Shown here piece by piece: positions 27,431 to 35,435 of a DNA stretch of 64,000 nucleotides. Source of the stretch: Bradyrhizobium sp. WSM3983 (lineage in GTDB: Bacteria > Pseudomonadota > Alphaproteobacteria > Rhizobiales > Xanthobacteraceae); NCBI RefSeq assembly GCF_000473045.1, contig NZ_AXAY01000034.1:37365-101364 (forward strand), in the 5' to 3' direction. Positions within the stretch are counted from its first letter, which is position 1, and each line of letters starts with the position of its first letter. Position numbers and translations under genes: made by a program. A model generated the notes under the pieces. That model was not told where the DNA came from. It saw only the letters and a program-made list of their open reading frames with translations, and did no database searches.

Positions 27431-27445
27431 TTAAGGACTTCTTAA
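27431..27445. promoter_or_regulatory. CtrA-type box (exact) between motE and the TPR gene
   Basis: TTAAGGACTTCTTAA. It lies in the 103-bp space between the motE stop and the preferred TPR-protein start at 27352, overlapping the alternative TTG start region. An exact match here suggests the large gene has its own promoter inside the operon. Confidence 0.55.
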
Positions 27446-27455
27446 GTATGAGCCC

Positions 27456-28217
27456 TCAATTCGGCTTTTGCGTCGGCTTGCCGTCGATCTTGGGGAGATC
27501 GCCGGCGGAAGCAGCCTGATCCCCGCCCCCATTGGCACGACGCGCCATCTCGACCGTCAGCCGCTCGGCAGCTTCCGATGACATCAGCCCCAGGATGTCG
27601 GACATCTTGCGCGGGGCGATCGCCGAGGCGATCTCGATCAGCACGCCCATTTCCAGCCGGTCGAACACCCGCGCGGCATCCTTGGGCTTCATGCCCTCAT
27701 ACATGGTCACGAGGCCCTTCAAGCGCTGGGCCTCCGCGGCCTTCTGCTCGGCCTGGGTCGCGCTCATGCGGGATTCCACCGCCTTCATCTCCTCGACCTT
27801 GTTCTCGATGCGCTTCTCGGCCGACTTCAAAAGGCTCTCGCGGATGTCGATCTCGCGCTGGCGGGACTCGATCTCCTGGCGGCGCGCCTGCAGCCGTTCC
27901 AGGATCGCGCGCTCCGAGGCCGAGACCTGCGGCTGGGCCTCGTCCATCTTGACCGGGGTGCCCTCGGGCTTGCTCTCAGGTGCGGCCGGCTTCGGCGCTT
28001 CCTTCGGCGCGCCATGCGTCGAGCCGGTGATATCAGGGTCCTCTCGCCCAGTCGGGAAGTTCAAATTCTCCTGCGCCCAGGACTTCTTCACGCTGTTCGG
28101 CTGGTAATCGAAAACGTAGCCACCATTGATCACGAGTCCCGCCACTTTCAGCGTGGCGAGACCTGCGACCGCAACCAGGACGACCGGAATGACGCGGATG
28201 TTACGAAAGGACTTCAT
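27456..28217 (-). CDS. motE: MotE-like flagellar motor accessory protein (MgtE-N domain)
   Basis: A 253-aa protein. Residues about 9-30 form an anchor (VIPVVLVAVAGLATLKVAGL), followed by a Pro/Lys-rich spacer, a long coiled coil (ERLQARRQEIESRQREIDIR, then SLLKSAEKRIENKVEEMKAV) and the MgtE-N-like helical domain MKPKDAARVFDRLEMGVLIEIASAIAPRKM. This matches MotE of Rhizobium, a periplasmic chaperone for MotC that stabilises the motor. It lies 9 bp after the DUF6468 gene and belongs to the fliL-fliM cluster. Confidence 0.85.
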   Translation of the reverse strand: MKSFRNIRVIPVVLVAVAGLATLKVAGLVINGGYVFDYQPNSVKKSWAQENLNFPTGREDPDITGSTHGAPKEAPKPAAPESKPEGTPVKMDEAQPQVSASERAILERLQARRQEIESRQREIDIRESLLKSAEKRIENKVEEMKAVESRMSATQAEQKAAEAQRLKGLVTMYEGMKPKDAARVFDRLEMGVLIEIASAIAPRKMSDILGLMSSEAAERLTVEMARRANGGGDQAASAGDLPKIDGKPTQKPN

Positions 28218-28226
28218 ACCCTGACT

Positions 28227-28673
28227 TTATGCGGCGAGACCGTTGGACCTTCGGCGCTCGGAGAAGGCTTCGGCAGCCGCGGCCACCGCCTTCGCCGCCG
28301 ACGGCTTGGGCGCAGGTGCGGTCGCCATTTCGGGATTCGTGACCGGGCGCGCCGCGATCGCGATCTTGGAGAGGCGGCGCACCACGTTATCGGCCTCGCC
28401 GAGCTGCTTGTGGAGCTGGTCGGACATCTGCGTGGCAGCGGCAAGCTGGCTGCCGAGATTCTCGTTGACGTCGCGCACGGCGAGCTTGAGCCCGCCGATC
28501 GCGCGCTCGGCGATCTCGGTCGCCGTGATGAGCTCGCCGATCACCGCCTTCAGCGAATGCTCGTCCGCCTTCAGCCGCGTCAGCCGCTTGTTGAGCAGGA
28601 TGCAGTAGCCGATCGTGAGCATCAGCAGGATAGCCACCAGCGTCTCGATTGCCATTCCTAGGGAGTGGTTCAT
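28227..28673 (-). CDS. DUF6468-type flagellar-cluster membrane protein
   Basis: A 148-aa protein with one N-terminal helix (MAIETLVAILLMLTIGYCIL) followed by a soluble helical region (NKRLTRLKADEHSLKAVIGE) and a disordered Ala-rich tail. It overlaps fliM by four bases (ATGA) and sits 9 bp before motE, so it is translationally coupled to fliM. The family occurs next to fliM/motE in alphaproteobacteria; its exact role is unknown, though the anchor plus helices suggests a motor-associated membrane protein. Confidence 0.75.
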   Translation of the reverse strand: MNHSLGMAIETLVAILLMLTIGYCILLNKRLTRLKADEHSLKAVIGELITATEIAERAIGGLKLAVRDVNENLGSQLAAATQMSDQLHKQLGEADNVVRRLSKIAIAARPVTNPEMATAPAPKPSAAKAVAAAAEAFSERRRSNGLAA

Positions 28674-29872
28674 GGGGCCTCCATCAGCTTGTTCTGTTCG
28701 TCCACCTTCTCGAACATCGCAAGTGTCGTACTTGGCTTGCGCAAGGGTTTCGTCACGCGGATCGCAACGCGCTCCCCGACCCGGCCCATGCGTCCTTCGG
28801 TGATGGTGACGTCGCCGCAGCGCACGGTGACGTTGGCATCGGCGCGCATGTCCAGCGGCAGCGTATCGCCGACCTTCAGCCGCATCAGCTGCTTGAGCGG
28901 AATGTCGGCCTCGTAGAGCACGGCGTCGACGGAAATCTCGGCCTGCACGATCTCGGTGGCGAAATGGCCTTCCCAGATCGGGTCGCGGCCGAACTTTTCG
29001 CCCATGAACATCTGGAGCAGGACGGCCCGGATCGGTTCGATGGTCGCGTAGGGCAGCAGCAGTTCGATGTTACCGCCGCGATCTTCCATGTCGATGCGCA
29101 GGCGCACCAGGATCGCGGCGTTGGCGGGACGGCTGATCGCGGCGAAGCGCGGATTGGTCTCGAGCCGATCGATCGTGAAGGTCACCGGCGACAGCGGCCG
29201 GAACGCCTGCTCGGCATCGGCCAGCACCACCTCGACCAGGCGCTTGACCAGTTCGGTCTCGATCGTGGTGTAGGGACGGCCCTCGATGCGCAGCTGGCTC
29301 GAGCCGCGGCGGCCGCCGAGCAGCACGTCGATCATCGAATAAATCAGACTGGAATCGACCGTCGCCATGCCGAAATTGTCCCACTCTTCGGCCTTGAACA
29401 CCGAGAGCACGGCAGGCAGCGGGATCGAGTTCATGTAGTCGCCGAATCGCACCGAGGTGATGCGGTCGAGCGAGACTTCGACGTTGTCGGAGGTGAAATT
29501 GCGCAAGGAGGTCGTCAGCAACCGCACCAGGCGGTCGAAGACGATTTCGAGCATCGGCAGACGCTCGTAGGAGACCATCGCCGAATCGATGATCGCGCGG
29601 ATGCCGGAATGGTCGTCGAGCGTGACGTCGCCGACGGTGAAGCCGAGGAGATTGTCGATCTCCTCCTGCGACAGCACCCGCTCGCCGGAGTTCTTGCCGT
29701 TGCCGAGATCGCGGCTGCCGTCCTCGACCATGGCCGCCCATTGCAGGGCCATGGTCTCCGATAGTTCGTTTTCGGCAGCAGCCTTCGCGGCTTCCGCGGG
29801 ATCCTCGGAATCGAGCGACGCCTCCCATTGGGCGGCAATCGCATCCTGGTCCATCTGCTCGTTGCCGGCCAT
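28670..29872 (-). CDS. fliM: Flagellar motor switch protein FliM
   Basis: A 400-aa C-ring protein that binds CheY-P and sets rotation direction. An N-terminal extension of about 75 acidic residues precedes the core, which starts at VLSQEEIDNLLGF, the CheY-binding motif usually near the very N-terminus. The middle domain contains SLRNFTSDNVEVSLDRITSV and LLGGRRGSSQLRIEGRPYTT; the C-terminal SpoA domain includes LKVGDTLPLDM. MAGNEQMD at 29872 is chosen. It lies 31 bp after fliL. Confidence 0.94.
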   Translation of the reverse strand: MAGNEQMDQDAIAAQWEASLDSEDPAEAAKAAAENELSETMALQWAAMVEDGSRDLGNGKNSGERVLSQEEIDNLLGFTVGDVTLDDHSGIRAIIDSAMVSYERLPMLEIVFDRLVRLLTTSLRNFTSDNVEVSLDRITSVRFGDYMNSIPLPAVLSVFKAEEWDNFGMATVDSSLIYSMIDVLLGGRRGSSQLRIEGRPYTTIETELVKRLVEVVLADAEQAFRPLSPVTFTIDRLETNPRFAAISRPANAAILVRLRIDMEDRGGNIELLLPYATIEPIRAVLLQMFMGEKFGRDPIWEGHFATEIVQAEISVDAVLYEADIPLKQLMRLKVGDTLPLDMRADANVTVRCGDVTITEGRMGRVGERVAIRVTKPLRKPSTTLAMFEKVDEQNKLMEAP

Positions 29873-29903
29873 GACCGCTAGCCCGTACCCTTCCGCTGCA
29901 TCC

Positions 29904-30401
29904 TCACTGGAGTACGACTTCCTTGAACAGCACCGCGCTGACCTGGATCGGCGCAACGGCGGCGTTGACGCGCTTGGTCAGCTCTTCCTTGAGGCGGAAG
30001 ATGCCGGCGGAGCCGTTGAGGTCGGAGGAGCGGAGCTCGCGCACATAGGTCTGGAAGATGTCGGTGACCCGCGGCATCGACGGCTTGATCGCCTCGATCT
30101 GCTTCTCTTCCTTCAGCTCGAGCACGATCTTGAGCTTGAGATATTGCACGCGCTCGCCGGGCGCGCCGGCGAGGTTGACCATCATGTCGGGCACGTCGAC
30201 GAAGGCCGGCGGCTTCGGTGGGGGCGCGGCCTCGGCATGATGCTCGTCGTCACCATGACGGAAGAACAGGAACCAGGTCGCGGCACCGCCGCCGAGCACG
30301 ACCAGCACGCCGACAACGATCAGGATCAGCTTGAACTTGCTTTTGGGGGCAGCTGCTTCCGCGCCTTCGGCGGCTGCGCCGCCTTCCGCTTCATCTGCCA
30401 T
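29904..30401 (-). CDS. fliL: Flagellar basal body protein FliL
   Basis: A 165-aa inner-membrane protein that supports stator function. The acidic Ala-rich N-terminus is followed by one transmembrane helix (FKLILIVVGVLVVLGGGAAT, about residues 23-42) and a periplasmic domain with PDMMVNLAGAPGERVQYLKL, then KIVLELKEE, the FliL signature, ending KEVVLQ. It is the first gene of the minus-strand fliL-fliM-DUF6468-motE unit. Confidence 0.93.
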   Translation of the reverse strand: MADEAEGGAAAEGAEAAAPKSKFKLILIVVGVLVVLGGGAATWFLFFRHGDDEHHAEAAPPPKPPAFVDVPDMMVNLAGAPGERVQYLKLKIVLELKEEKQIEAIKPSMPRVTDIFQTYVRELRSSDLNGSAGIFRLKEELTKRVNAAVAPIQVSAVLFKEVVLQ

Positions 30402-30786
30402 GATCGTCCGGGCTCGCTCATCTCAAAATGGGTCGAAAGAGCGAAGCCTCCTGGCAGACAGTGACGCGATACAAATGCCCCAGCGCAAAGCGCTCCTCTT
30501 ACCTGCAAACGCTACGGTAATAATGGTTAACGGAATCTTTCGATTGGGCCTCCGCTAGGAAAAATCTGCCGGGCAAACATGGCTAACAGAACCTTTCTGC
30601 CCCCCGCTGGCGAGGCCGAAAAATAGCCAAGCCATTGTAATTTCAAATCATTTCAAGTTGGCACGGCTTTCGCTGAGAGAGGGGCGAGACTGAACGGTTT
30701 GGGAGAACCCGACGGTCTCGTTCACGGGATCGGCCAAGGCGCTTGGGAGAGCGAAATGGCGGATCTCACGCAGGGGAGATTGACCG
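30402..30786. other. Divergent control region between fliL and flgF
   Basis: 385 bp without a credible gene. It holds a half CtrA-like site, TTAA-N7-TTTC, at 30527-30541 facing fliL and a sigma-54-like element at 30659-30673 facing flgF. A GGGGAG ribosome site precedes the flgF start. Confidence 0.6.
30659..30673 (+). promoter_or_regulatory. Sigma-54-like promoter of flgF-flgG-flgA-flgH
   Basis: TGGCACGGCTTTCGC matches the -24/-12 consensus TGGCACG-N4-TTGC except for one base (TCGC). It lies 113 bp upstream of flgF. Confidence 0.6.
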
Positions 30787-31548
30787 ATGCAGAATGCGCT
30801 TCTGATCGGCTTGTCACGGCAGATGACGCTGGAACGGCAGATGGATGTCATCGCCAACAACGTCGCCAATGCCAACACCAACGGCTTCAAGGCCGACCAT
30901 TCGCTGTTCGAGGAGTACCTCAACTCGAACGCGCATGAGGACAATTTCGTCGGCTCCGACCGCCGGGTCTCCTATGTGCAGGACCGCGGCACCTACCGCG
31001 ACGTCGGCCAGGGGCCGATGGAGGCGACCAATAACCCGCTCGACATGGCGATCAGCGGCAACGCCTTTTTCGCTGTGCAGGCCAATGGCGCAGAGCGCTA
31101 CACCCGCGACGGCAAGTTCGCGCTCAGCAGCACCGGCCAGCTCATGACCTCCGACGGCAATCTCGTGCTCGGCACCGGCGGTCCCATCGTCTTCCAGCCG
31201 ACCGACCACGACGTCAACGTCGCCCCCGACGGCACCGTGACGGTGCTGGAGGGCACGGCCAAGACCGACTCGATCCGCGGCAAGATCCGCATGGTGACCT
31301 TCGACGATCCGGCCAAGCTGACCAAGCTCGGCGCCAATCTCTATGGCGCAGGCTCCGCCAACCAGCAGATCGACGCCAAGTCCACCCTGCAGCAGGGCTA
31401 CATCGAGAAGTCGAACGTGAATTCGGTCGGCGAGATGAGCCGCATGGTCGAGGTCATGCGCAGCTACACCGCGATCGCCAACCTGCTGCAGCAGCAGAGC
31501 GACCTCCACAAATCGGCGATCGAAAAGCTCGCCGACGTTCCGGTCTGA
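30787..31548 (+). CDS. flgF: Flagellar proximal rod protein FlgF
   Basis: A 253-aa rod protein. It begins MQNALLIGLSRQMTLERQMD and continues VIANNVANANTNGFKADHSL, the rod/hook N-terminal signature, and has the C-terminal motif YIEKSNVNSVGEMSRMVEVM. FlgF forms the proximal rod with FlgB and FlgC. It is the first gene of flgF-flgG-flgA-flgH, spaced 16 bp from flgG. Confidence 0.94.
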   Translation: MQNALLIGLSRQMTLERQMDVIANNVANANTNGFKADHSLFEEYLNSNAHEDNFVGSDRRVSYVQDRGTYRDVGQGPMEATNNPLDMAISGNAFFAVQANGAERYTRDGKFALSSTGQLMTSDGNLVLGTGGPIVFQPTDHDVNVAPDGTVTVLEGTAKTDSIRGKIRMVTFDDPAKLTKLGANLYGAGSANQQIDAKSTLQQGYIEKSNVNSVGEMSRMVEVMRSYTAIANLLQQQSDLHKSAIEKLADVPV

Positions 31549-31564
31549 TTGAGGGAGAACTGAC

Positions 31565-32353
31565 ATGCAGGCGCTTCACACCGCAGCGACCGGAATGGCG
31601 GCACAGGAACTGAACGTTCAGGTGATCTCCAATAACATCGCCAACCTCCGCACCACCGGCTTCAAGAAACAGACCGCGGCGTTCCAGGACCTGATCTACG
31701 AACACGTCCGCCGCGTCGGCGCGCAGGCCTCGGACCAGGGCACCATCCTGCCGGTCGGCGTCGACATCGGCGGCGGCGTCAAGACCGTCGGCACGCCGCG
31801 CAGCATGACACAGGGCACGCTGTCGCAGACCGGCAACGATCTCGACCTCGCGATGTCCGGCGAAGGCTTCTTCAAGATCCTGATGCCTGACGGCACCTAT
31901 CAATACACCCGGGACGGCACGTTCCAGATGGACAATCAGGGCCGCGTCGTCACCGCGCAGGGCAACCCGGTGCAGCCGACCATCACGATCCCGAACAACG
32001 CCTCGGGCATCACCGTCAACGAGCAGGGCCAGGTGTCGGTGACGCTGCCGGGCTCGTCGAGCAACACCATTCTCGGCCAGATCGGCGTGACCCGTTTCAT
32101 CAACAAGGCGGGCCTGCAGCCGGTCGGCAGCAACCAGTTCACCGAGACGACGTCGTCCGGCGCGCCGCAGGACGGCACCGCGAACTCTGAAGGCTACGGC
32201 AAGATCACGCAAGGCAGCCTCGAACAGGCCAATGTCGACGTCGTGTCGGAGATGAGCGACCTGATTGCCGCGCAGCGCGCCTACGAGATGAACGCCAAGG
32301 TCATCAGTGCCGCCGACCAGATGATGCAATCGACCACGGCGCTGTTCCGCTGA
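31565..32353 (+). CDS. flgG: Flagellar distal rod protein FlgG
   Basis: A 262-aa distal rod protein, the most conserved rod subunit. It begins MQALHTAATGMAAQELNVQV, with NNIANLRTTGFKKQTAAFQD, and carries the FlgG-specific loop with LPVGVDIGGGVKTVGTPRSM and the C-terminal LEQANVDVVSEMSDLIAAQR, then AYEMNAKVISAADQM. The length is typical. It sits between flgF and flgA. Confidence 0.96.
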   Translation: MQALHTAATGMAAQELNVQVISNNIANLRTTGFKKQTAAFQDLIYEHVRRVGAQASDQGTILPVGVDIGGGVKTVGTPRSMTQGTLSQTGNDLDLAMSGEGFFKILMPDGTYQYTRDGTFQMDNQGRVVTAQGNPVQPTITIPNNASGITVNEQGQVSVTLPGSSSNTILGQIGVTRFINKAGLQPVGSNQFTETTSSGAPQDGTANSEGYGKITQGSLEQANVDVVSEMSDLIAAQRAYEMNAKVISAADQMMQSTTALFR

Positions 32354-32365
32354 GGTGATGACACC

Positions 32366-33499
32366 ATGATCCGCACCACGCTCGTCACCCTCTCCGCTCT
32401 GCTCGTGCTGGCGCTGCCGGCGCAGGCCGCCGACGACGGCATCGCGGCGCCGACGCTGCGCGCCAGCGTTACCGTCTCCTCGGACGTGGTCCGGGTCGGC
32501 GACCTCATCGACAATGCCGGCTCGACCGCGCTGATCCCGGTGTATCGCTCGCCCGATCTCGGCACCACCGGCGCGCTGCCGGTCGCCCAGGTCCTGAGCG
32601 TGCTCCGCGCCAAGCAGGTGATCGGCGTGATGACCGGCGACATCAAGGAGGTGCATGTCACCCGGCTTGCCCGCACGCTCGCCAACAAGGATCTCGAAAC
32701 CGCAGTCGCCTCCGCGCTCGAGCGCCGCTTCGGCCTCGGCGAGGCCGCCAACATCTCCGTGACCCTCGACCGCGGCGTCTCCGACATGCGGCTCGATGCC
32801 TCCAATACCGGCTCGCTCCAGGCGGTTGCGACCCGCTACGACGTCCGCGGCGGCCGCTTCGACATCGCCTTCGAGATCAACAACGACAGCAACCCGGCGC
32901 CGACCAAGCTGCGCTTGACCGGCACTGCGATCGAGACCGTCGAGGTCGCGGTCCTGACCCGCGACATCGATCGCAGCGAGATGCTGAAATCCTCCGACGT
33001 CACACAGGAGCGCCGGCCGAAAGCCGAAGTGACGGGCGAGCCCGCACTGCGCGAGCGCGCCGTCGGCATGCAGCTTCGCCGGCCGATGCGCGCCGGCACG
33101 CCGATCCGCGTCGCCGACATCGCCAAGCCCGAATTCGTATCGCGCGACCAGAGCGTCACCGTCATCTACCAGGTCCCCGGGATCTATCTCACCACCCGCG
33201 GCAAGGCGATCGAGAGTGGCGCCGAGGGCGACACCGTGAGCGTTCTCAATTTGCAGACCAAGCGTACGCTGAGCGGTGTCGTCACCGGCCGCGGCCAGGT
33301 GACCGTGCAGGGCGCCAGCCAGTCCGCGCCGATGCCGGCTGCTGTCGAGCAGACCTCCTCGCTCAGGCGTGACGAAGCGCCCGCACCCGTCGACACTGAT
33401 GCCCTCGTCCGGAACCTGGTCCAGGCCCCCGCGTCGCCGGCCCAGATCGCACAAGCCCAGATCCCGCAGGCTCGCGTCTCGCAAGCTCAGGCAAAGTAA
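32366..33499 (+). CDS. flgA: P-ring assembly chaperone FlgA (extended)
   Basis: A 377-aa periplasmic protein with a signal peptide (LVTLSALLVLALPAQAADDG). FlgA helps polymerise FlgI into the P ring. The SAF-like domain is visible as DIDRSEMLKSSDVTQERRPK and MRAGTPIRVADIAKP, with the C-terminal beta domain (VTVIYQVPGIYLTTRGKAIE, then SGAEGDTVSVLNLQTKRTL). It is longer than enterobacterial FlgA (about 220 aa) by an N-terminal domain and a disordered Gln/Ala tail of about 60 residues (QAPASPAQIAQAQIPQ). It follows flgG by 12 bp. Confidence 0.9.
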   Translation: MIRTTLVTLSALLVLALPAQAADDGIAAPTLRASVTVSSDVVRVGDLIDNAGSTALIPVYRSPDLGTTGALPVAQVLSVLRAKQVIGVMTGDIKEVHVTRLARTLANKDLETAVASALERRFGLGEAANISVTLDRGVSDMRLDASNTGSLQAVATRYDVRGGRFDIAFEINNDSNPAPTKLRLTGTAIETVEVAVLTRDIDRSEMLKSSDVTQERRPKAEVTGEPALRERAVGMQLRRPMRAGTPIRVADIAKPEFVSRDQSVTVIYQVPGIYLTTRGKAIESGAEGDTVSVLNLQTKRTLSGVVTGRGQVTVQGASQSAPMPAAVEQTSSLRRDEAPAPVDTDALVRNLVQAPASPAQIAQAQIPQARVSQAQAK

Positions 33500-33508
33500 G
33501 AGTAAGTC

Positions 33509-34276
33509 ATGTCCGCTTTCAGTTCGGCTTCCCGTCTCCGTCGCATCGCGATCTCTGCCCTGCTGCTCGCCACGTGCGCGCTCGCAAGCGGCTGCTCCTC
33601 GATCGACCGCCTGTCGCAGATCGGCGAGCAGCCAAAGCTCACTGCGATCGAAAACCCGACGACGCAGCCCGGCTACAAGCCGGTGCAGATGCCGATGCCG
33701 AAGCCGGAAGTCGCCTCCTACAATCCGAACTCGCTGTGGCGCAACGGCAGCCGCGCCTTCTTCAAGGATCAGCGCGCCACCCATGTCGGCGACCTCCTGA
33801 CCGTGACCGTGAACATCACCGACAAGGCCAACCTCTCCAACGAGACCCAGCGCAGCCGCACCAATTCGGAAGATTCGGGCATCACCGATTTCATCGGCTC
33901 GAAGACGCTCGGCGTTCAGGCGCAGAAGGTGCTGCCCGGCCGCATCCTCACCGCCGACTCCACTGCCTCCAGCGACGGCAAGGGCAGCGTGCAGCGCACG
34001 GAAGCGTTGCAGACCAACGTCGCGGCGGTCGTGACCCAGGTGCTGCCGAACGGCAACCTCGTCGTCGAAGGTAAGCAGGAGATCCGCGTCAACTTCGAGA
34101 TCCGCGAACTCGTGGTCGCCGGCATCGTCCGCCCCGAAGACATCCAGAGCGACAACACCATCGATTCCAGCAAGATCGCGCAAGCCCGCATCGCCTATGG
34201 CGGCCGCGGCCAGATCACGGACGTGCAGCAGCCGCGCTACGGCCAGCAAGTCATGGACGTGCTGCTGCCCTTCTAA
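33509..34276 (+). CDS. flgH: Flagellar L-ring lipoprotein FlgH
   Basis: A 255-aa outer-membrane lipoprotein forming the L ring. The signal ends in a lipobox LASGCSS with the acylated Cys near residue 29. Family motifs: NSLWRNGSRAFFKDQRATHV, GDLLTVTVNITDKANLSN, and the end IAYGGRGQITDVQQPRYGQQ, then VMDVLLPF. It is the last gene of the flgF operon, followed by a strong hairpin. Confidence 0.95.
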   Translation: MSAFSSASRLRRIAISALLLATCALASGCSSIDRLSQIGEQPKLTAIENPTTQPGYKPVQMPMPKPEVASYNPNSLWRNGSRAFFKDQRATHVGDLLTVTVNITDKANLSNETQRSRTNSEDSGITDFIGSKTLGVQAQKVLPGRILTADSTASSDGKGSVQRTEALQTNVAAVVTQVLPNGNLVVEGKQEIRVNFEIRELVVAGIVRPEDIQSDNTIDSSKIAQARIAYGGRGQITDVQQPRYGQQVMDVLLPF

Positions 34277-34335
34277 GTCTCTCCCGAGCTCCCACATCGT
34301 GTTCGCGAACCTAGGCGCGAACGACGATGTACGAC

Positions 34336-34368
34336 GCGGCCTCCGGTAGCTCCCCTGCCGGAGGCCGC
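34336..34368 (+). terminator. Hairpin after flgH
   Basis: GCGGCCTCCGG, an 11-base loop, CCGGAGGCCGC: an 11-bp perfect stem 60 bp after the flgH stop, followed by atgtatttt. Another inverted repeat (arms at 34295-34307 and 34316-34329) lies just before it. It is a likely transcription stop for the flgF operon, though the T-run is weak. Confidence 0.6.
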
Positions 34369-34449
34369 ATGTATTTTGGCGGTGGCAGTTGGGCGGCGGG
34401 TCCGGAGCCAGCAACCGTGATGAGCGGTACCGTGAGCCAAGCCCCAGCT

Positions 34450-34549
34450 GTCATCGTCCGCGAAGGCGGACGATCCAGTACTCCGAGGCCTTGTTTGTTA
34501 AATCGATACAGCGCGGCGTACTGGATTCCCCGCCTTCGCGGGGAATGAC
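34450..34549. repeat. Palindromic intergenic repeat ('tactggattccccgc' family)
   Basis: gtcatcgtccgcgaaggcgg, then cgatccagtact, on the left, and agtactggattccccgcctt-type sequence with gcggggaatgac on the right (gcgtactggattccccgcct from about 34516). Hairpins are formed by cgtccgc-gaa-gcggacg and ccccgc-cttc-gcgggg. This is a third repeat type in the window, between flgH and the hydratase gene. Confidence 0.65.
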
Positions 34550-34571
34550 GGCGGAGGGTGCCGCGGCGCCC

Positions 34572-35351
34572 TCACGTGAACTCCGCCTCCACCACGCCCA
34601 GCCCGTCCAGCTCCATCCGCACCTTGTCGCCGGCTTTCAGCCAGAGTGTCTTCACCAAGCTTCCGGTCAGCACGAGTTGTCCCGCATGCAGGCCCTTGCC
34701 TTCGGCGGCGAGGTGGTTGGCGAGCCAGGCGAGGGCGTTGTGGGGATGGCCGAGCACGTCGGCGCCGGTGCCGTGGCTGACCTCCTCGCCATTGACGATG
34801 GCGCGGCCCTTGACCGATTTCAGGTCCGGCACCGACGAGCGCGGAACCGACGGGCCCAGCACGCAGCCGGCGGCGAAGAAATCATCCGCGATCAGCGTCG
34901 GCGCGCCCATCGTCTCCCATTTCACGTAACGGTCGTCGACGATCTCGATTGCGGGATGATAGGCCTCGACGGCTTCACCAACCCATTCGGCGGTGAACGG
35001 CGCCTCTCCCGCGGCGAGGTTGCGCTTCAGGCGCACGGCGATCTCGCATTCGACGCCGACGCGGACATAGTCGGAGGCCGCGAGCTTCACGCCACTATCG
35101 TGCACGCCCTTCTGGAACACGCCGCCGCCGCACGGATGCGGGATCCCAATGTACTCCTGCATCACCTGGCTGGTGCAGCCGATCTTGTAGCCGACCAGCG
35201 GCCCGACATGCTGCAGCAGGAGATCATGCAACGCGCGCTGGACTTGGTAACCCTCGGCCTCGTCATCAGGCGGAACCTCCAGCGCCGCGAGCGGCGCATG
35301 GTTGCGGCGCGCCAGCGCGATTGTCTTTGCGGCCTTGAGAATTTTGTCCAT
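34572..35351 (-). CDS. 2-keto-4-pentenoate hydratase-like (FAH superfamily) protein
   Basis: A 259-aa cytosolic enzyme of the MhpD/XylJ hydratase group in the fumarylacetoacetase superfamily, which hydrates 2-oxopent-4-enoates in aromatic meta-cleavage pathways. Visible motifs are VGYKIGCTSQVMQEYIGIPH, the metal-binding VGVECEIAVRL, AYHPAIEIVDDRY and LTGSLVKTLWLKAGDKV. No other aromatic catabolic genes are nearby, so it may act alone or on a related 2-keto acid. It is monocistronic; the SDR gene upstream on the same strand is 84 bp away. Confidence 0.87.
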   Translation of the reverse strand: MDKILKAAKTIALARRNHAPLAALEVPPDDEAEGYQVQRALHDLLLQHVGPLVGYKIGCTSQVMQEYIGIPHPCGGGVFQKGVHDSGVKLAASDYVRVGVECEIAVRLKRNLAAGEAPFTAEWVGEAVEAYHPAIEIVDDRYVKWETMGAPTLIADDFFAAGCVLGPSVPRSSVPDLKSVKGRAIVNGEEVSHGTGADVLGHPHNALAWLANHLAAEGKGLHAGQLVLTGSLVKTLWLKAGDKVRMELDGLGVVEAEFT

Positions 35352-35435
35352 CGGCGCCGCCTCCCACGCTATGCAATCAATGGCGGCACTTCAGCATCCC
35401 CGCCCGGGCCTGACAAGCGCGGGTGGCTTATGGCA

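Noticed and set aside
24701..27445. 914-codon plus-strand open frame antisense to the TPR gene
   Set aside because: Arg/Asp/Leu-rich product without domains; it mirrors the minus-strand gene in GC-rich DNA, where stop codons are rare.
31454..34414. 986-codon minus-strand open frame across flgF-flgH
   Set aside because: It runs antisense through four well-supported flagellar genes and has no recognisable domain.
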